Source of the DNA: an uncultured Oscillospiraceae bacterium
Lineage (GTDB): Bacteria > Bacillota > Clostridia > Oscillospirales > Ruminococcaceae
Assembly: GCA_947522735.1 (NCBI GenBank)
Contig: CANNTZ010000046.1
Span: 1 to 19,516 of the forward strand
Reading direction: 5' to 3'
Length of the DNA: 19,516 nt
Below are positions 1-8,041 of the stretch, one piece after another. Every line of letters starts with the position of its first letter. Position 1 is the first letter of the stretch. A program made the position numbers and the translations under genes. Below the pieces are notes generated by a model, which saw only the letters and a program-made list of their open reading frames with translations, ran no database searches and was not told the DNA's origin.

Positions 1-1923
1 GAACAGGAGCAGGAGAGGGGTATCACTATCACCTCCGCCGCCACAACAGCTTTCTGGAAGGGTCATAGACTTAACATCATTGACACTCCGGGACACGTTG
101 ATTTCACCGTTGAAGTGGAACGTTCACTGCGTGTGCTTGATGGCTCTGTCACCGTTTTCTGCGCAAAGGGCGGCGTTGAACCGCAGTCCGAGACAGTTTG
201 GAGACAGGCTGACGAATACCATGTTCCAAGAATGGCATATGTCAATAAAATGGACATTATGGGAGCAAACTTCTATAATGTCATTAAAATGATGCACGAC
301 AGACTCAAGTGCAACGCCGTTCCGATCCAGCTTCCCATCGGGAGCGAGGATACCTTCAAGGGTATCGTCGATCTGGTTGAGATGAAGTCTTATGTCTATT
401 ATGACGACCTCGGACAAGATATACGTGTCGAGGAGATCCCTGCGGATATGAAGGAGCTGGCTGAGGAGTATCACCTCAAGCTGCTCGAAGCCGTCGCGAT
501 GCAGGACGACGAGCTTATGATGAAATACCTCGACGGAGAAGAGCTTACGCCGGAGCAGATCAAGCCGGCAATCCGAAAGGCCACAATTGCCAACGAGATG
601 GTTCCAGTTGTCTGCGGAACCTCTTATCGCAACAAGGGCGTTCAGAAGCTGCTTGACGCTATTATCGACTACATGCCCGCTCCGACCGACGTTGAATCCA
701 TCAAGGGGATAAATCCCGAGACCGAGGAAGAGGAATACAGGCACCCGGAGGACGAGGGTCCGTTTGCCGCGCTTGCTTTCAAAATCGCGACCGACCCATA
801 CGTCGGAAAGCTCTGCTTCTTCCGCGTTTACTCCGGAACCGTCGATTCCGGCTCGAGCGTATACAACTCCACCAAGGATTGCAACGAGCGCATGGGCCGC
901 ATACTTCAGATGCACGCGAACCACCGTCAGGATATCGAAACATGCTACGCAGGAGATATCGCGGCGGCTGTCGGCCTCAAGAACACAACGACCGGCGACA
1001 CCCTCTGTTCAGCCAAGAAGCCGATCATCCTTGAATCGATGGAGTTCCCGGATCCTGTTATCCGCGTCGCCATCGAGCCCAAGACAAAGGCCGGCCAGGA
1101 AAAGATGAGCATTGGTCTTGCCAAGCTTGCCGAGGAAGACCCGACCTTCCGCACCTACACCGACGAGGAGACGGGGCAGACCATCATCGCCGGTATGGGT
1201 GAGCTGCATCTGGAGATCATCGTCGACCGTCTGCTCCGCGAATTTCACGTTGAGGCGAACGTTGGCCGCCCGCAGGTCGCTTACAAGGAGACCGTCCGCA
1301 AGAGCGCGGATGTCGACTTCAGATATGCGCGTCAGTCCGGCGGACGCGGCCAGTTCGGTCATGTCAAGATCATTCTTGAGCCGAACGAGTCCGGCAAGGG
1401 TTATGAGTTTATCAACAAAATTGTCGGCGGCGCCATCCCGAAGGAATATATCCCCGCCGTTGATGCCGGTATCAGAGGCGCCATGCTGTCCGGAACCCTC
1501 GCGGGCTACCCGGTCGTGGACGTAAAGGTAACTCTTTACGACGGCTCCTATCACGAGGTCGACTCCTCCGAGCTTGCATTTAAGCTCGCAGGCTCTATGG
1601 CCTTTAAGGAGGCCATGCGCAAGGCCGACCCAGTCATACTCGAGCCGATCATGAAGGTTTGCGTCATTGTCCCGGACGAGTATATGGGCGACGTTATCGG
1701 CGACCTGAATTCTCGCCGCGGCCAGATACAGGGCATCGACGACCGCATGGGCGCAAAGCAGATTAACTCGTTCGTGCCGCTCTCCGAGATGTTCGGCTAC
1801 GCCACCGACATGCGCTCCAAGACCCAGGGACGCGGCCAGTACACCATGGAGCCGAGCCACTATATCGAGGTTCCGAAGAGTGTAATGGAGAAGATTCTGA
1901 GCGTTCGCGGCAGGAACAACTGA
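1..1923 (+). CDS. fusA: Elongation factor G, 5'-truncated by window edge
   Basis: Ribosomal translocase GTPase: it binds the ribosome with GTP and moves tRNA and mRNA after each peptide bond, and helps recycle ribosomes. Frame 1 is open from base 1 to the TGA at 1921-1923 (640 codons visible). The fragment begins in the switch I region (RGITI at residues 6-10), followed by the G3 motif DTPGH (28-32) and the G4 motif NKMD (82-85). Domains II to V continue to a normal C-terminus. The P-loop and roughly 50 N-terminal residues lie upstream, outside the window; full EF-G is usually about 690 residues, so only the start is missing. Placement directly before tuf is the classic str-operon order (rpsL-rpsG-fusA-tuf). 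Nothing suggests a paralogue or a tetracycline-resistance homologue. Long antisense frames here are shadows of this gene. Confidence 0.97.
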   Translation, partial: EQEQERGITITSAATTAFWKGHRLNIIDTPGHVDFTVEVERSLRVLDGSVTVFCAKGGVEPQSETVWRQADEYHVPRMAYVNKMDIMGANFYNVIKMMHDRLKCNAVPIQLPIGSEDTFKGIVDLVEMKSYVYYDDLGQDIRVEEIPADMKELAEEYHLKLLEAVAMQDDELMMKYLDGEELTPEQIKPAIRKATIANEMVPVVCGTSYRNKGVQKLLDAIIDYMPAPTDVESIKGINPETEEEEYRHPEDEGPFAALAFKIATDPYVGKLCFFRVYSGTVDSGSSVYNSTKDCNERMGRILQMHANHRQDIETCYAGDIAAAVGLKNTTTGDTLCSAKKPIILESMEFPDPVIRVAIEPKTKAGQEKMSIGLAKLAEEDPTFRTYTDEETGQTIIAGMGELHLEIIVDRLLREFHVEANVGRPQVAYKETVRKSADVDFRYARQSGGRGQFGHVKIILEPNESGKGYEFINKIVGGAIPKEYIPAVDAGIRGAMLSGTLAGYPVVDVKVTLYDGSYHEVDSSELAFKLAGSMAFKEAMRKADPVILEPIMKVCVIVPDEYMGDVIGDLNSRRGQIQGIDDRMGAKQINSFVPLSEMFGYATDMRSKTQGRGQYTMEPSHYIEVPKSVMEKILSVRGRNN

Positions 1924-1969
1924 CACGGAGCCGGTTTGGCATCAAGTTATTAAATTTTTTGCAAACCTA

Positions 1970-1997
1970 TTGAATTTTGCTGTATTTATGGTACAAT
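1970..1997 (+). promoter_or_regulatory. Sigma-A promoter for tuf (extended -10)
   Basis: In the 118-bp gap between fusA and tuf, TTGAAT (1970-1975) is followed by a 16-bp spacer and TACAAT (1992-1997). TG one base upstream of the -10 (TGGTACAAT) makes an extended -10. It would let tuf be transcribed independently of the upstream str operon. No terminator hairpin is visible between fusA and this site, so readthrough from fusA is also likely. Confidence 0.7.
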
Positions 1998-2041
1998 TAC
2001 AGCTAAGAACAAAGATAATCAGATAAGGGAGGAAAATACTA

Positions 2042-3244
2042 ATGGCAAAGCAGAAATTTGAGAGAACCAAGCCTCATGTAAACATCGGTACCATCGGTCA
2101 CGTCGACCATGGTAAGACCACTCTTACTGCGGCTATCACCAAGGTGCTCGGCATGAAGGGCGACGCTGAGTTCGTAGCATACGACATGATCGATAAGGCT
2201 CCTGAAGAGAGAGCCCGTGGTATCACGATCAATACCGCTCACGTTGAGTATCAGACCGACAAGCGTCACTACGCTCACGTCGACTGCCCGGGACATGCCG
2301 ACTATATCAAGAACATGATCACCGGCGCTGCTCAGATGGACGGAACCATCCTCGTTGTCGCCGCTACCGACGGACCGATGGCTCAGACCCGCGAGCACAT
2401 CATCCTTGCCCGTCAGGTTGGCGTTCCCGCCATCGTTGTTTTCATGAACAAGTGCGACCAGGTTGACGATCCTGAGTTGCTCGACCTCGTTGAGATGGAG
2501 ATCCGTGAGACCCTCTCCGAGAACGAGTTCCCCGGCGATGAGATCCCCATCATCCGCGGCTCCGCTCTTAAGGCTCTTGAGTGCACCAGCACCGACGTCA
2601 ACGATCCGGCCTATGCCCCGATCATTGAGCTGATGGACGCTGTTGACTCCTATATCCCGACCCCGGACAGAAAGGCTGACCTCCCGTTCCTTATGCCTGT
2701 TGAGGATGTATTCACCATCACCGGCCGCGGCACCGTCGCCACCGGTAGAGTTGAGCGTGGACAGGTTAAGACCGGCGACGAAGTCGAGATTGTTGGTCTC
2801 TCCGATGAGAAGAAGAAGACCGTTGTTACCGGCGTTGAGATGTTCCGTAAGATCCTTGACTACGCAGAGGCCGGCGACAACATCGGCGTTCTTCTCCGTG
2901 GTATCCAGCGTACCGAGATCGAGCGCGGTCAGGTTATCTGCAAGCCGGGCTCCATCCATCCGCACACCAAGTTCCGCGGTCAGGTTTATGTCCTCAGCAA
3001 GGACGAGGGCGGACGTCATACTCCGTTCTTCAACAACTATCGCCCGCAGTTCTACTTCCGTACCACCGACGTTACCGGCATCATCACCCTCGATGAGGGC
3101 GTTGAGATGTGCATGCCTGGCGATAACATCGAGATGAACGTTGAGCTCATCACCCCGATCGCTATCGAGGAGGGACTCCGCTTCGCTATCCGCGAGGGCG
3201 GCCGCACCGTTGGTTCCGGCGTTGTTACCAAGATCTACGAGTAA
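2042..3244 (+). CDS. tuf: Elongation factor Tu
   Basis: GTPase that delivers aminoacyl-tRNA to the ribosomal A site in the cytoplasm. The 400-residue length is typical of the family. The P-loop GHVDHGKT is at residues 19-26, RGITI around 59-63, DCPGH at 81-85, NKCD at 136-139 and the SALKALE segment near 173; domains 2 and 3 follow and the protein ends in VTKIYE. The ATG at 2042 is preceded by AAGGGAGG at 2025-2032, an ideal Shine-Dalgarno. The gene has its own extended -10 promoter after fusA and a strong terminator 40 bp downstream, so it is probably made both on the str transcript and alone. Its codon choice looks more uniform than that of the GC-rich genes to its right, as expected for a very highly expressed gene. 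Confidence 0.98.
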   Translation: MAKQKFERTKPHVNIGTIGHVDHGKTTLTAAITKVLGMKGDAEFVAYDMIDKAPEERARGITINTAHVEYQTDKRHYAHVDCPGHADYIKNMITGAAQMDGTILVVAATDGPMAQTREHIILARQVGVPAIVVFMNKCDQVDDPELLDLVEMEIRETLSENEFPGDEIPIIRGSALKALECTSTDVNDPAYAPIIELMDAVDSYIPTPDRKADLPFLMPVEDVFTITGRGTVATGRVERGQVKTGDEVEIVGLSDEKKKTVVTGVEMFRKILDYAEAGDNIGVLLRGIQRTEIERGQVICKPGSIHPHTKFRGQVYVLSKDEGGRHTPFFNNYRPQFYFRTTDVTGIITLDEGVEMCMPGDNIEMNVELITPIAIEEGLRFAIREGGRTVGSGVVTKIYE

Positions 3245-3284
3245 TAGCTTGCCGTTTGCGACTCTCAATTGATACGATTTTGCA

Positions 3285-3335
3285 TAAACCAAAGGCGCTG
3301 CAATTAAATGCAGCGCCTTTGGTTTATCTTTTTTG
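3285..3335 (+). terminator. Rho-independent terminator after tuf
   Basis: A perfect 18-bp stem (3285-3302 with 3309-3326, core AAAGGCGCTGCA/TGCAGCGCCTTT) with a 6-nt loop ATTAAA is followed by TCTTTTTTG. It lies 40 bp after the tuf stop. The T-rich side is downstream on the + strand, so it serves tuf; the opposite flank is not T-rich for the converging leftward gene. Confidence 0.93.
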
Positions 3336-3394
3336 TTGCGCAAAAGCGCCCGCCGGAAACGTTTTTCACGGCGGACGCTTTGCTTCCCATGGCT

Positions 3395-4159
3395 TCAGAT
3401 TATAATCGCCTCTCCGTGCGACATGATGTAGTATGCGGGGCTGTCCGGGAGAGCGTCCATCGCCTCGGCAAAGCGCGCGGGATTGCCTCCGTGCTCCGCA
3501 AGGCACCAGAAATGGCTGGGAACGTTCAGCCTTGCGCCGACGATACGCGCCGCCTCAGCCGCCTCATATTCGTTGAGGTTGCCAAAAGCGCCGTTGATGG
3601 GGAATATCGCCAGCTCGCAGCCGCGAATGCGCTTGTCGGAAAAGGTGTCGGGGCGCGGGCAGGTGTCACCGGCAATATACACGCGCTTGCCGCCGAATTG
3701 CAGCAGCAGGCCGATAGCCGTCGGGCTGGCGTCGCCGTGGTCGCAGGGCATTGCAACGACGGAGAACTCGGAATCCTCGAAGCAGTCGCCGGGAACCATC
3801 GTGACGATGCGTCCGGACGCGACGCCAAGCTTTTCGTGCGCGTCTATGGCGGCCTGCCTTGCCGCAAGCAGCCGGGTGACGTTGTTGGTCATCAGCAGCG
3901 GTATCGCGTCGGGGTCAAGGTGATCCTGATGCTCGTGCGTTGCAATAATATAGTCGAAGATGAGCTCCTCGCAGCCGAGAACGCTTGGAACAATGCGCTT
4001 GAAGCTGCCGGTGCGTCCGACATTGTCGGAGAGATACGGGTCTACGGCGATGAGCCTGCCGGAGTGCAGCTTAAAGACAAAGCCGGCCTGTCCAAGCCAG
4101 AAAATGCCGACCGACCCCGCCGGGATCGGCTTTGTGAGAATATACAGTGCAGTGTTCAC
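3395..4159 (-). CDS. Metallo-beta-lactamase-fold hydrolase, UlaG-like
   Basis: Predicted cytoplasmic metal-dependent hydrolase of 254 residues. The metal-binding motif HEHQDH is at residues 75-80, with further candidate ligands at H141 (PCDHGD), D165 in AGDT (163-166) and H216 (PSHFW). The layout, with an N-terminal WLGQAGF segment and an aspartate-rich entry strand (AVDPYLSD), resembles the UlaG group (L-ascorbate-6-phosphate lactonase and relatives, COG2220) rather than beta-lactamases or glyoxalase II. The substrate cannot be told: no ascorbate or other sugar-acid genes are adjacent. The start is GTG at 4159, with GAGGG upstream at about 10 nt spacing; no ATG fits better. The gene is separated from the upstream PPTase by about 300 bp and converges on tuf. 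I am confident of the fold, not of the reaction. Confidence 0.85.
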   Translation of the reverse strand: MNTALYILTKPIPAGSVGIFWLGQAGFVFKLHSGRLIAVDPYLSDNVGRTGSFKRIVPSVLGCEELIFDYIIATHEHQDHLDPDAIPLLMTNNVTRLLAARQAAIDAHEKLGVASGRIVTMVPGDCFEDSEFSVVAMPCDHGDASPTAIGLLLQFGGKRVYIAGDTCPRPDTFSDKRIRGCELAIFPINGAFGNLNEYEAAEAARIVGARLNVPSHFWCLAEHGGNPARFAEAMDALPDSPAYYIMSHGEAIII

Positions 4160-4463
4160 GCTTTATCATCCCTCATTCGGCTCCGCAGCTATTGCGCGGC
4201 AGGCGCTGCGGAAATTTTTCAAAGCAATCTGCCAAACCCGAAGCGTACCGCGGCGGTCGTTTCGGGGACTGCGTCAAAGGGCGTGACGGGCTCTGCGGTA
4301 TACCGCGCGGGCAGATAGCCCTATCGCAGACGCGGTTCGTTCCGGCAAAAATGCCCGCACGGATGGGAGCGATTGCGCTGAGAGCAGCGCGCGCAATAAT
4401 CGTCACGGACATAATCGACAGTAAATTTGATTCTGTTGACGCTTTAGATGTGTTAATTGTATA
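4160..4463. other. Intergenic stretch with one perfect palindrome
   Basis: This 304-bp gap separates the PPTase gene from the MBL-fold gene. I see no convincing coding sequence: a 79-codon leftward frame at 4173-4412 has no ribosome binding site and a composition like a chance frame. I find no good terminator after the PPTase and no clear sigma-A promoter for the MBL gene. A perfect 12-bp palindrome GCGGTATACCGC lies at 4295-4306 and a 5-bp inverted repeat GATAG-CC-CTATC at 4314-4325; either could be a protein-binding site, but nothing beyond symmetry supports that. Confidence 0.4.
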
Positions 4464-5165
4464 CTATTCGAGATAGCGTTTGAGCGCGTCGGCATCAACC
4501 TCAATCAGCTCCGGCACAAGCTGCTGTGGCAGAGCGTTTGGTATCAGCGCGGCAGCGGAAATTATATAGCCGTCGGACGCGGTCTGGAAAAAGCAGCCGG
4601 GCAGCGTCGCGCGTATACTGTCCGGCGTTATGGTAAATTCGATGTGCTTCATGGGAAAACTCATCCCATCGCCGGTAGCCTTGACATAGCTCTCCTTGAG
4701 AGTCCAGAAGCACAGAAAGCGTGTCCGCGGCGAGGGCGCAGAGTGGATATCCGCAAGCTCGGTCCGGGTGCAGACGCGCCGCATGACAGAGATGTCTACG
4801 TTGCGCTCGCGCTCGATGTCGACCCCGACGGGAAAGGGCGCGGTGATGCAGACGGCGGCGCCGCCGCTGTGGGAGAGGTTGAAGCAGAGCTCGGGCGCGG
4901 CGGCAAAAAAGGGCTTGCCGTTTGCGCTGCGAGCAAGCGAGGTCTGCGCGGGCGCAAGTCCAAAGCTGTTTTCCGCGGCAAAGAGCAGCAGCAAAGCGCC
5001 TGCAAGACTGTGTCTGCACGCCTTGGGGGAGCGCTTGCCGGAAATGGCTGAAGCAATGCAGTCCAGCCCGGAGGTGCCGGCACGTCTGAGTGCCACGTCG
5101 TCGAAGCCGAGCGCATCCCGGAAGATATAGATTTTGCAGGGATTCTTGTCAAAGGAGCCGTTCAT
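4464..5165 (-). CDS. 4'-phosphopantetheinyl transferase, Sfp type
   Basis: Transfers the phosphopantetheine arm of coenzyme A to a serine of carrier proteins (ACP, PCP or similar). The 233-residue length is typical of the two-domain Sfp class, unlike the roughly 120-residue AcpS. Visible motifs are CFNLSHSGG (94-102), the magnesium-binding GVDIE (114-118) and WTLKESYVKATGDGM (154-168), whose acidic and lysine residues belong to the active site. The ATG at 5165 lies only 6 nt after the stop codon of the PBP gene, with AGGA overlapping that stop, so the two genes are one operon with likely translational coupling. No NRPS, PKS or carrier protein is in the window, so its client is unknown. Family assignment is confident; pathway role is open. 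Confidence 0.92.
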   Translation of the reverse strand: MNGSFDKNPCKIYIFRDALGFDDVALRRAGTSGLDCIASAISGKRSPKACRHSLAGALLLLFAAENSFGLAPAQTSLARSANGKPFFAAAPELCFNLSHSGGAAVCITAPFPVGVDIERERNVDISVMRRVCTRTELADIHSAPSPRTRFLCFWTLKESYVKATGDGMSFPMKHIEFTITPDSIRATLPGCFFQTASDGYIISAAALIPNALPQQLVPELIEVDADALKRYLE

Positions 5166-5171
5166 TTAAGA

Positions 5172-7433
5172 TCAGTCCTGTTCATAGGGGTCGTCTGCAA
5201 AGGGAGGGGGGATGTGTCCCTGGCCGGTGCTTCCTTGGCCGTTAGTGCCGCCTCCGACCTCGCCGGAGTCGCTCCCGCCGCCAAGGCACTCGACGCAATA
5301 GCCGGGGACGTTGCTCTTTTTATACCAGCCGGTGCTTGTCTCCTCGCAGGCCTCGGTCGCGAGGTCCCCGGAGAGCCTGCAGTAGGTATTGCTGACGACG
5401 TTGCCCCACTCGGGAAATTCGGCATATTCAAGCCCCTCGTGTATGCGGGACATGACGTTTCTCCAAGTCAATGTGGAGGAATACTGGATGTATTGAATGC
5501 GTTCCGGCTCGTCGTAGCCGAGATAGACTGCGCCGACGTAGTACGGCGTTAGTCCGACGAAGAGCAGATCTACGTTGCTGGAGGTGGTGCCGGTCTTGCC
5601 GGCGATCTGCATACCGTCAAAATTGGCGGCGCGGCCGGAGCCGTCGGGTGCGGAGACGACGCCCTGCATGAGCTTGTTGATAATGGTGGCGGTCTCCGGA
5701 GAGACGGCACGCTCCGGGATAACCTCGTTTTTGAGCAGCACGTTGCCGTTGCTGTCCTCGACGGCGGTGTAGGAATGCGGCTTGAAGTAGAGGCCGCCGT
5801 TGCCGTAGATCTGATACGCACCGGCAAGCTCAAGCATCGTCATGCCGTTGGTGAGAGCGCCGAGCGCCATCGGAGCAAGTCCAACGTCGTTGAGCTCGCC
5901 CTGGCCGACGAGCGTGGTGATGTGCAGCTTGTTGGTGAGGAAGTTGTAGCACCTTTCGGGACCGAGAATGTTGGTGAGATAGACCGCAATGGTGTTCTTG
6001 GAGCGGTGCAGCGCCTCCTCGACGGTTATATCGCCGAGATATTTTTCGTCAAAGTTGGTCGGGTAGTCGTACTCCCAGCCGTCGTCCTCGACGGTAAAGA
6101 CCGGCTCGTCCGGCACGATGGTGGAGAAGGTGATAAGGTCGCTCTCAAAGGCCATCGCATAGGGGGAGATGGGCTTGATGGTCGAACCGACCTGACGCTT
6201 TGCCATCGTCGCGCGGTTGAACAGGCGGTTGCCCTCCTTTTCTCCGATGCCGCCGACTACTCCCACAATCTCGCCGGTGTAGTTGAGGATTATCATGCCG
6301 GACTGTGGGCGCACGTCATATTTGACCTCCGGGAAGTTGTCCGGATCGGAGTAGATGTCCTCAAGGATGGATTGGACGCGGTTATCAACGGTTGTGTAGA
6401 TGCGCAGACCGCCGTTGTTGAGCAGGTTCATGGCCTGCGCCGCGGTGTAATTGTATTCCTTCATCAGGTCGTCACGCACCTCGTTTATGACGTGATCGAC
6501 GAACCAACTGTTGTAGATCGAGCCTGTGGAGCCGGAGCTGGTCTTGTTCGTGGCGACGACTCGGGTTCTCAGCGCCTGCTTGTACTGAGCGTCGGTGATT
6601 TTGCCGATCTCCTTCATGACGCCGAGGATGTATTCGCGATGCTCCGCGTTGTTTTTTGCGCCCTTCTCGGTTTTTATGTTGTATTTGGTCGGGCTGTTCG
6701 TCATTGACAGCAGCGCGCAGCATTCGGCAAGGTTGAGCTCGCCGACGTCCTTGTCAAAGTAATAGTTCGCCGCGGCCTGCACGCCGTTGGTGTTGTGGCC
6801 GAATGGGATGACGTTGAGATACGCCTCCATTATCTCCGCCTTGGAGTAGTTTTTCTCAAGGCTGAGCGCGCGGAAAATCTCGCGCACCTTGCGGTCAAGA
6901 CGCACGGCGTTGTCCGAGGTGACGTTCTTGATGAGCTGCTGCGTTATCGTGGAGCCGCCCTGCGTGTTATCCTTGATGTGAAAGAAGTAGTTCAGGAACG
7001 CGAAGATGGTGCGCTGCCAGTCCACGCCCTGATGTGTCTCAAAGCGCTTGTCCTCGGCGGCAATGGTGGCGTCCACCATGATCTGCGGGATCTTGTCGAT
7101 ATCGACCCACTCGCGATTCTCGCTCGCCTGCATCCGGTCAAGCTCCTCATATTCGCCGGTTTCGACATTCTTGGCGTACATTATCGTCGTATAGCTCAGG
7201 TCGATGTTGCGCAGGTCGATCTCGGTCGTCTTGTCCACCATGCCCAGCACATAGACCGACAGCACCGACGCGACTATGCAGCCGGTTATGACCAGAACCA
7301 TGAACGTTGAGAGAACTATCGTCAACGCCGTATATAGCAGCCAGCCAACCGATTTGAGAGAGAACATCAGTCCGTTCAGGACACCGTTCTTCTTGCCGGC
7401 GACGGCGGCCGCCTGATTAGAATTTTGTTCCAT
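5172..7433 (-). CDS. Class A penicillin-binding protein (PBP1A-like)
   Basis: Bifunctional cell-wall enzyme: it polymerises lipid II into glycan strands and crosslinks the peptides outside the membrane. In a 753-residue reading, a hydrophobic segment at about 31-65 anchors the protein. The GT51 transglycosylase domain follows, with AAEDKRF (catalytic Glu near 127), QGGSTITQQL (158-167) and the REIF...EAYLN stretch. The transpeptidase motifs are STIK (417-420), SKN (478-480) and KTGT (613-616). The tail is cysteine-bearing, then Gly/Ser-rich and acidic. The frame is open 23 codons further upstream, but ATG at 7433 is preceded by GGAGG at 7-nt spacing, so I start there. It is first in an operon with the PPTase and has an extended -10 promoter. 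Confidence 0.95.
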   Translation of the reverse strand: MEQNSNQAAAVAGKKNGVLNGLMFSLKSVGWLLYTALTIVLSTFMVLVITGCIVASVLSVYVLGMVDKTTEIDLRNIDLSYTTIMYAKNVETGEYEELDRMQASENREWVDIDKIPQIMVDATIAAEDKRFETHQGVDWQRTIFAFLNYFFHIKDNTQGGSTITQQLIKNVTSDNAVRLDRKVREIFRALSLEKNYSKAEIMEAYLNVIPFGHNTNGVQAAANYYFDKDVGELNLAECCALLSMTNSPTKYNIKTEKGAKNNAEHREYILGVMKEIGKITDAQYKQALRTRVVATNKTSSGSTGSIYNSWFVDHVINEVRDDLMKEYNYTAAQAMNLLNNGGLRIYTTVDNRVQSILEDIYSDPDNFPEVKYDVRPQSGMIILNYTGEIVGVVGGIGEKEGNRLFNRATMAKRQVGSTIKPISPYAMAFESDLITFSTIVPDEPVFTVEDDGWEYDYPTNFDEKYLGDITVEEALHRSKNTIAVYLTNILGPERCYNFLTNKLHITTLVGQGELNDVGLAPMALGALTNGMTMLELAGAYQIYGNGGLYFKPHSYTAVEDSNGNVLLKNEVIPERAVSPETATIINKLMQGVVSAPDGSGRAANFDGMQIAGKTGTTSSNVDLLFVGLTPYYVGAVYLGYDEPERIQYIQYSSTLTWRNVMSRIHEGLEYAEFPEWGNVVSNTYCRLSGDLATEACEETSTGWYKKSNVPGYCVECLGGGSDSGEVGGGTNGQGSTGQGHIPPPFADDPYEQD

Positions 7434-7479
7434 CAAAATGCCTCCGGATAAAAATAGGATAGAAAAACACTTATAATCT

Positions 7480-7510
7480 ATTATACCACAAAAGCGGGAC
7501 AAGATGTTAA
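7480..7510 (-). promoter_or_regulatory. Sigma-A promoter for PBP-PPTase operon
   Basis: On the minus strand, a perfect TATAAT (7480-7485) is preceded by TGG, giving an extended -10. The best -35 is TTAACA (7505-7510) at a long 19-bp spacing, so the extended -10 probably carries most of the activity. Transcription would start near 7473, leaving a leader of about 40 nt before the PBP ATG. Confidence 0.65.
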
Positions 7511-7538
7511 TTTAGTTTGAAAAGATTTCATTTTGCAG

Positions 7539-7568
7539 GAATATTCCTCCACCCGTATGTCCATAATA
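7539..7568 (+). promoter_or_regulatory. Sigma-G/sigma-F type (forespore) promoter
   Basis: GAATA (7539-7543), an 18-bp spacer and CATAATA (7562-7568) match the forespore sigma-G/F consensus known from Bacillus (GHATR, about 18 bp, CATNNTA). The start would fall near 7575, just upstream of the Shine-Dalgarno of the BofC-like gene. No good sigma-A promoter competes: TTGAAA at 7517-7522 lacks a recognisable -10 at normal spacing. Confidence 0.6.
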
Positions 7569-7589
7569 CGCCAGAGAGGTGAGCAAAGG

Positions 7590-7940
7590 ATGAAAAAGAC
7601 ATTTTTGGCGGCGGCAGCGGCCATAGTTATCTCGGTATCGGCGACCGTGGCCACCGCAAGGCTGTTGTTTGTGCCGCAGGGAGGAACAGGCGGTGAAATG
7701 CGCGAGGAGGCGGCTGCGGCAGGAGCGGCTGCGGATAATGTCAAGGAGGGCTACTACATCTCCGGCTATGAGGGGGTGCTCGCCGTTTATCGCGAGGCCG
7801 ACCGCGAAAAGCCGCTGATAATATTCGAGGACGTCTATCTGCACTCGCTCCCGGAATATGACAGGAGGCAGCTTGAGGAGGGAGTCTACGCCGAAAGCTA
7901 TGCGGCGCTCTCGGAGCTGATAGAGGATTATATAAGCTGA
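7590..7940 (+). CDS. Small exported/anchored protein with BofC C-terminal-like domain
   Basis: A 116-residue protein with a lysine start (MKK), a hydrophobic segment at about 5-28 that could be a signal peptide or anchor, a Gly/Ala-rich linker, and a globular end at about 54-116. That end has the pattern YYISGYEGVLAVY, then VYLHSLPEYDRRQLEEGVY and a final LIEDYIS. This resembles the C-terminal domain of BofC (bypass-of-forespore C), found in many small clostridial proteins. In Bacillus, BofC is secreted by the forespore and restrains the SpoIVB protease; whether this protein does so is inference. The frame is open 19 codons upstream, but ATG at 7590 has GAGGTG at 8-nt spacing. The forespore-type promoter supports a sporulation role. 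It diverges from the PBP gene. Confidence 0.75.
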   Translation: MKKTFLAAAAAIVISVSATVATARLLFVPQGGTGGEMREEAAAAGAAADNVKEGYYISGYEGVLAVYREADREKPLIIFEDVYLHSLPEYDRRQLEEGVYAESYAALSELIEDYIS

Positions 7941-7978
7941 GCCTTGAAAAATGCGGGCGCGTCCGGCACAAGTAGAGA

Positions 7979-8031
7979 AAAAAATCAGCAAAAAAGCCGG
8001 TCGGGGCGTGTGACCCATTCGACCGGCTTTT
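7979..8031 (-). terminator. Terminator for galT, possibly bidirectional
   Basis: A 12-bp stem (7992-8003 with 8020-8031, core AGCCGGTCG/CGACCGGCT) has a loop containing a small GGG/CCC helix. On the minus strand the stem runs into TTTTTTGCTGATTTTTTT, a strong termination signal for galT, whose stop is 11 bp away. On the + strand only four T's follow, so it may also weakly end the BofC-like transcript. Confidence 0.85.
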
Positions 8032-8041
8032 GCCGTTGGCG

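Noticed and set aside
2039..3343. 434-codon leftward open frame opposite tuf (and a 305-codon one opposite fusA)
   Set aside because: Both lie entirely opposite strongly conserved genes; such antisense frames arise from third-position G/C bias and have no recognisable domains.
4173..4412. 79-codon leftward frame between the PPTase and MBL genes
   Set aside because: No ribosome binding site, no recognisable motif and a Pro/Arg/Ser-rich composition typical of chance frames.
7434..7502. 23-residue N-terminal extension of the PBP
   Set aside because: It overlaps the extended -10 promoter and lacks a ribosome binding site, while ATG at 7433 has an ideal one.
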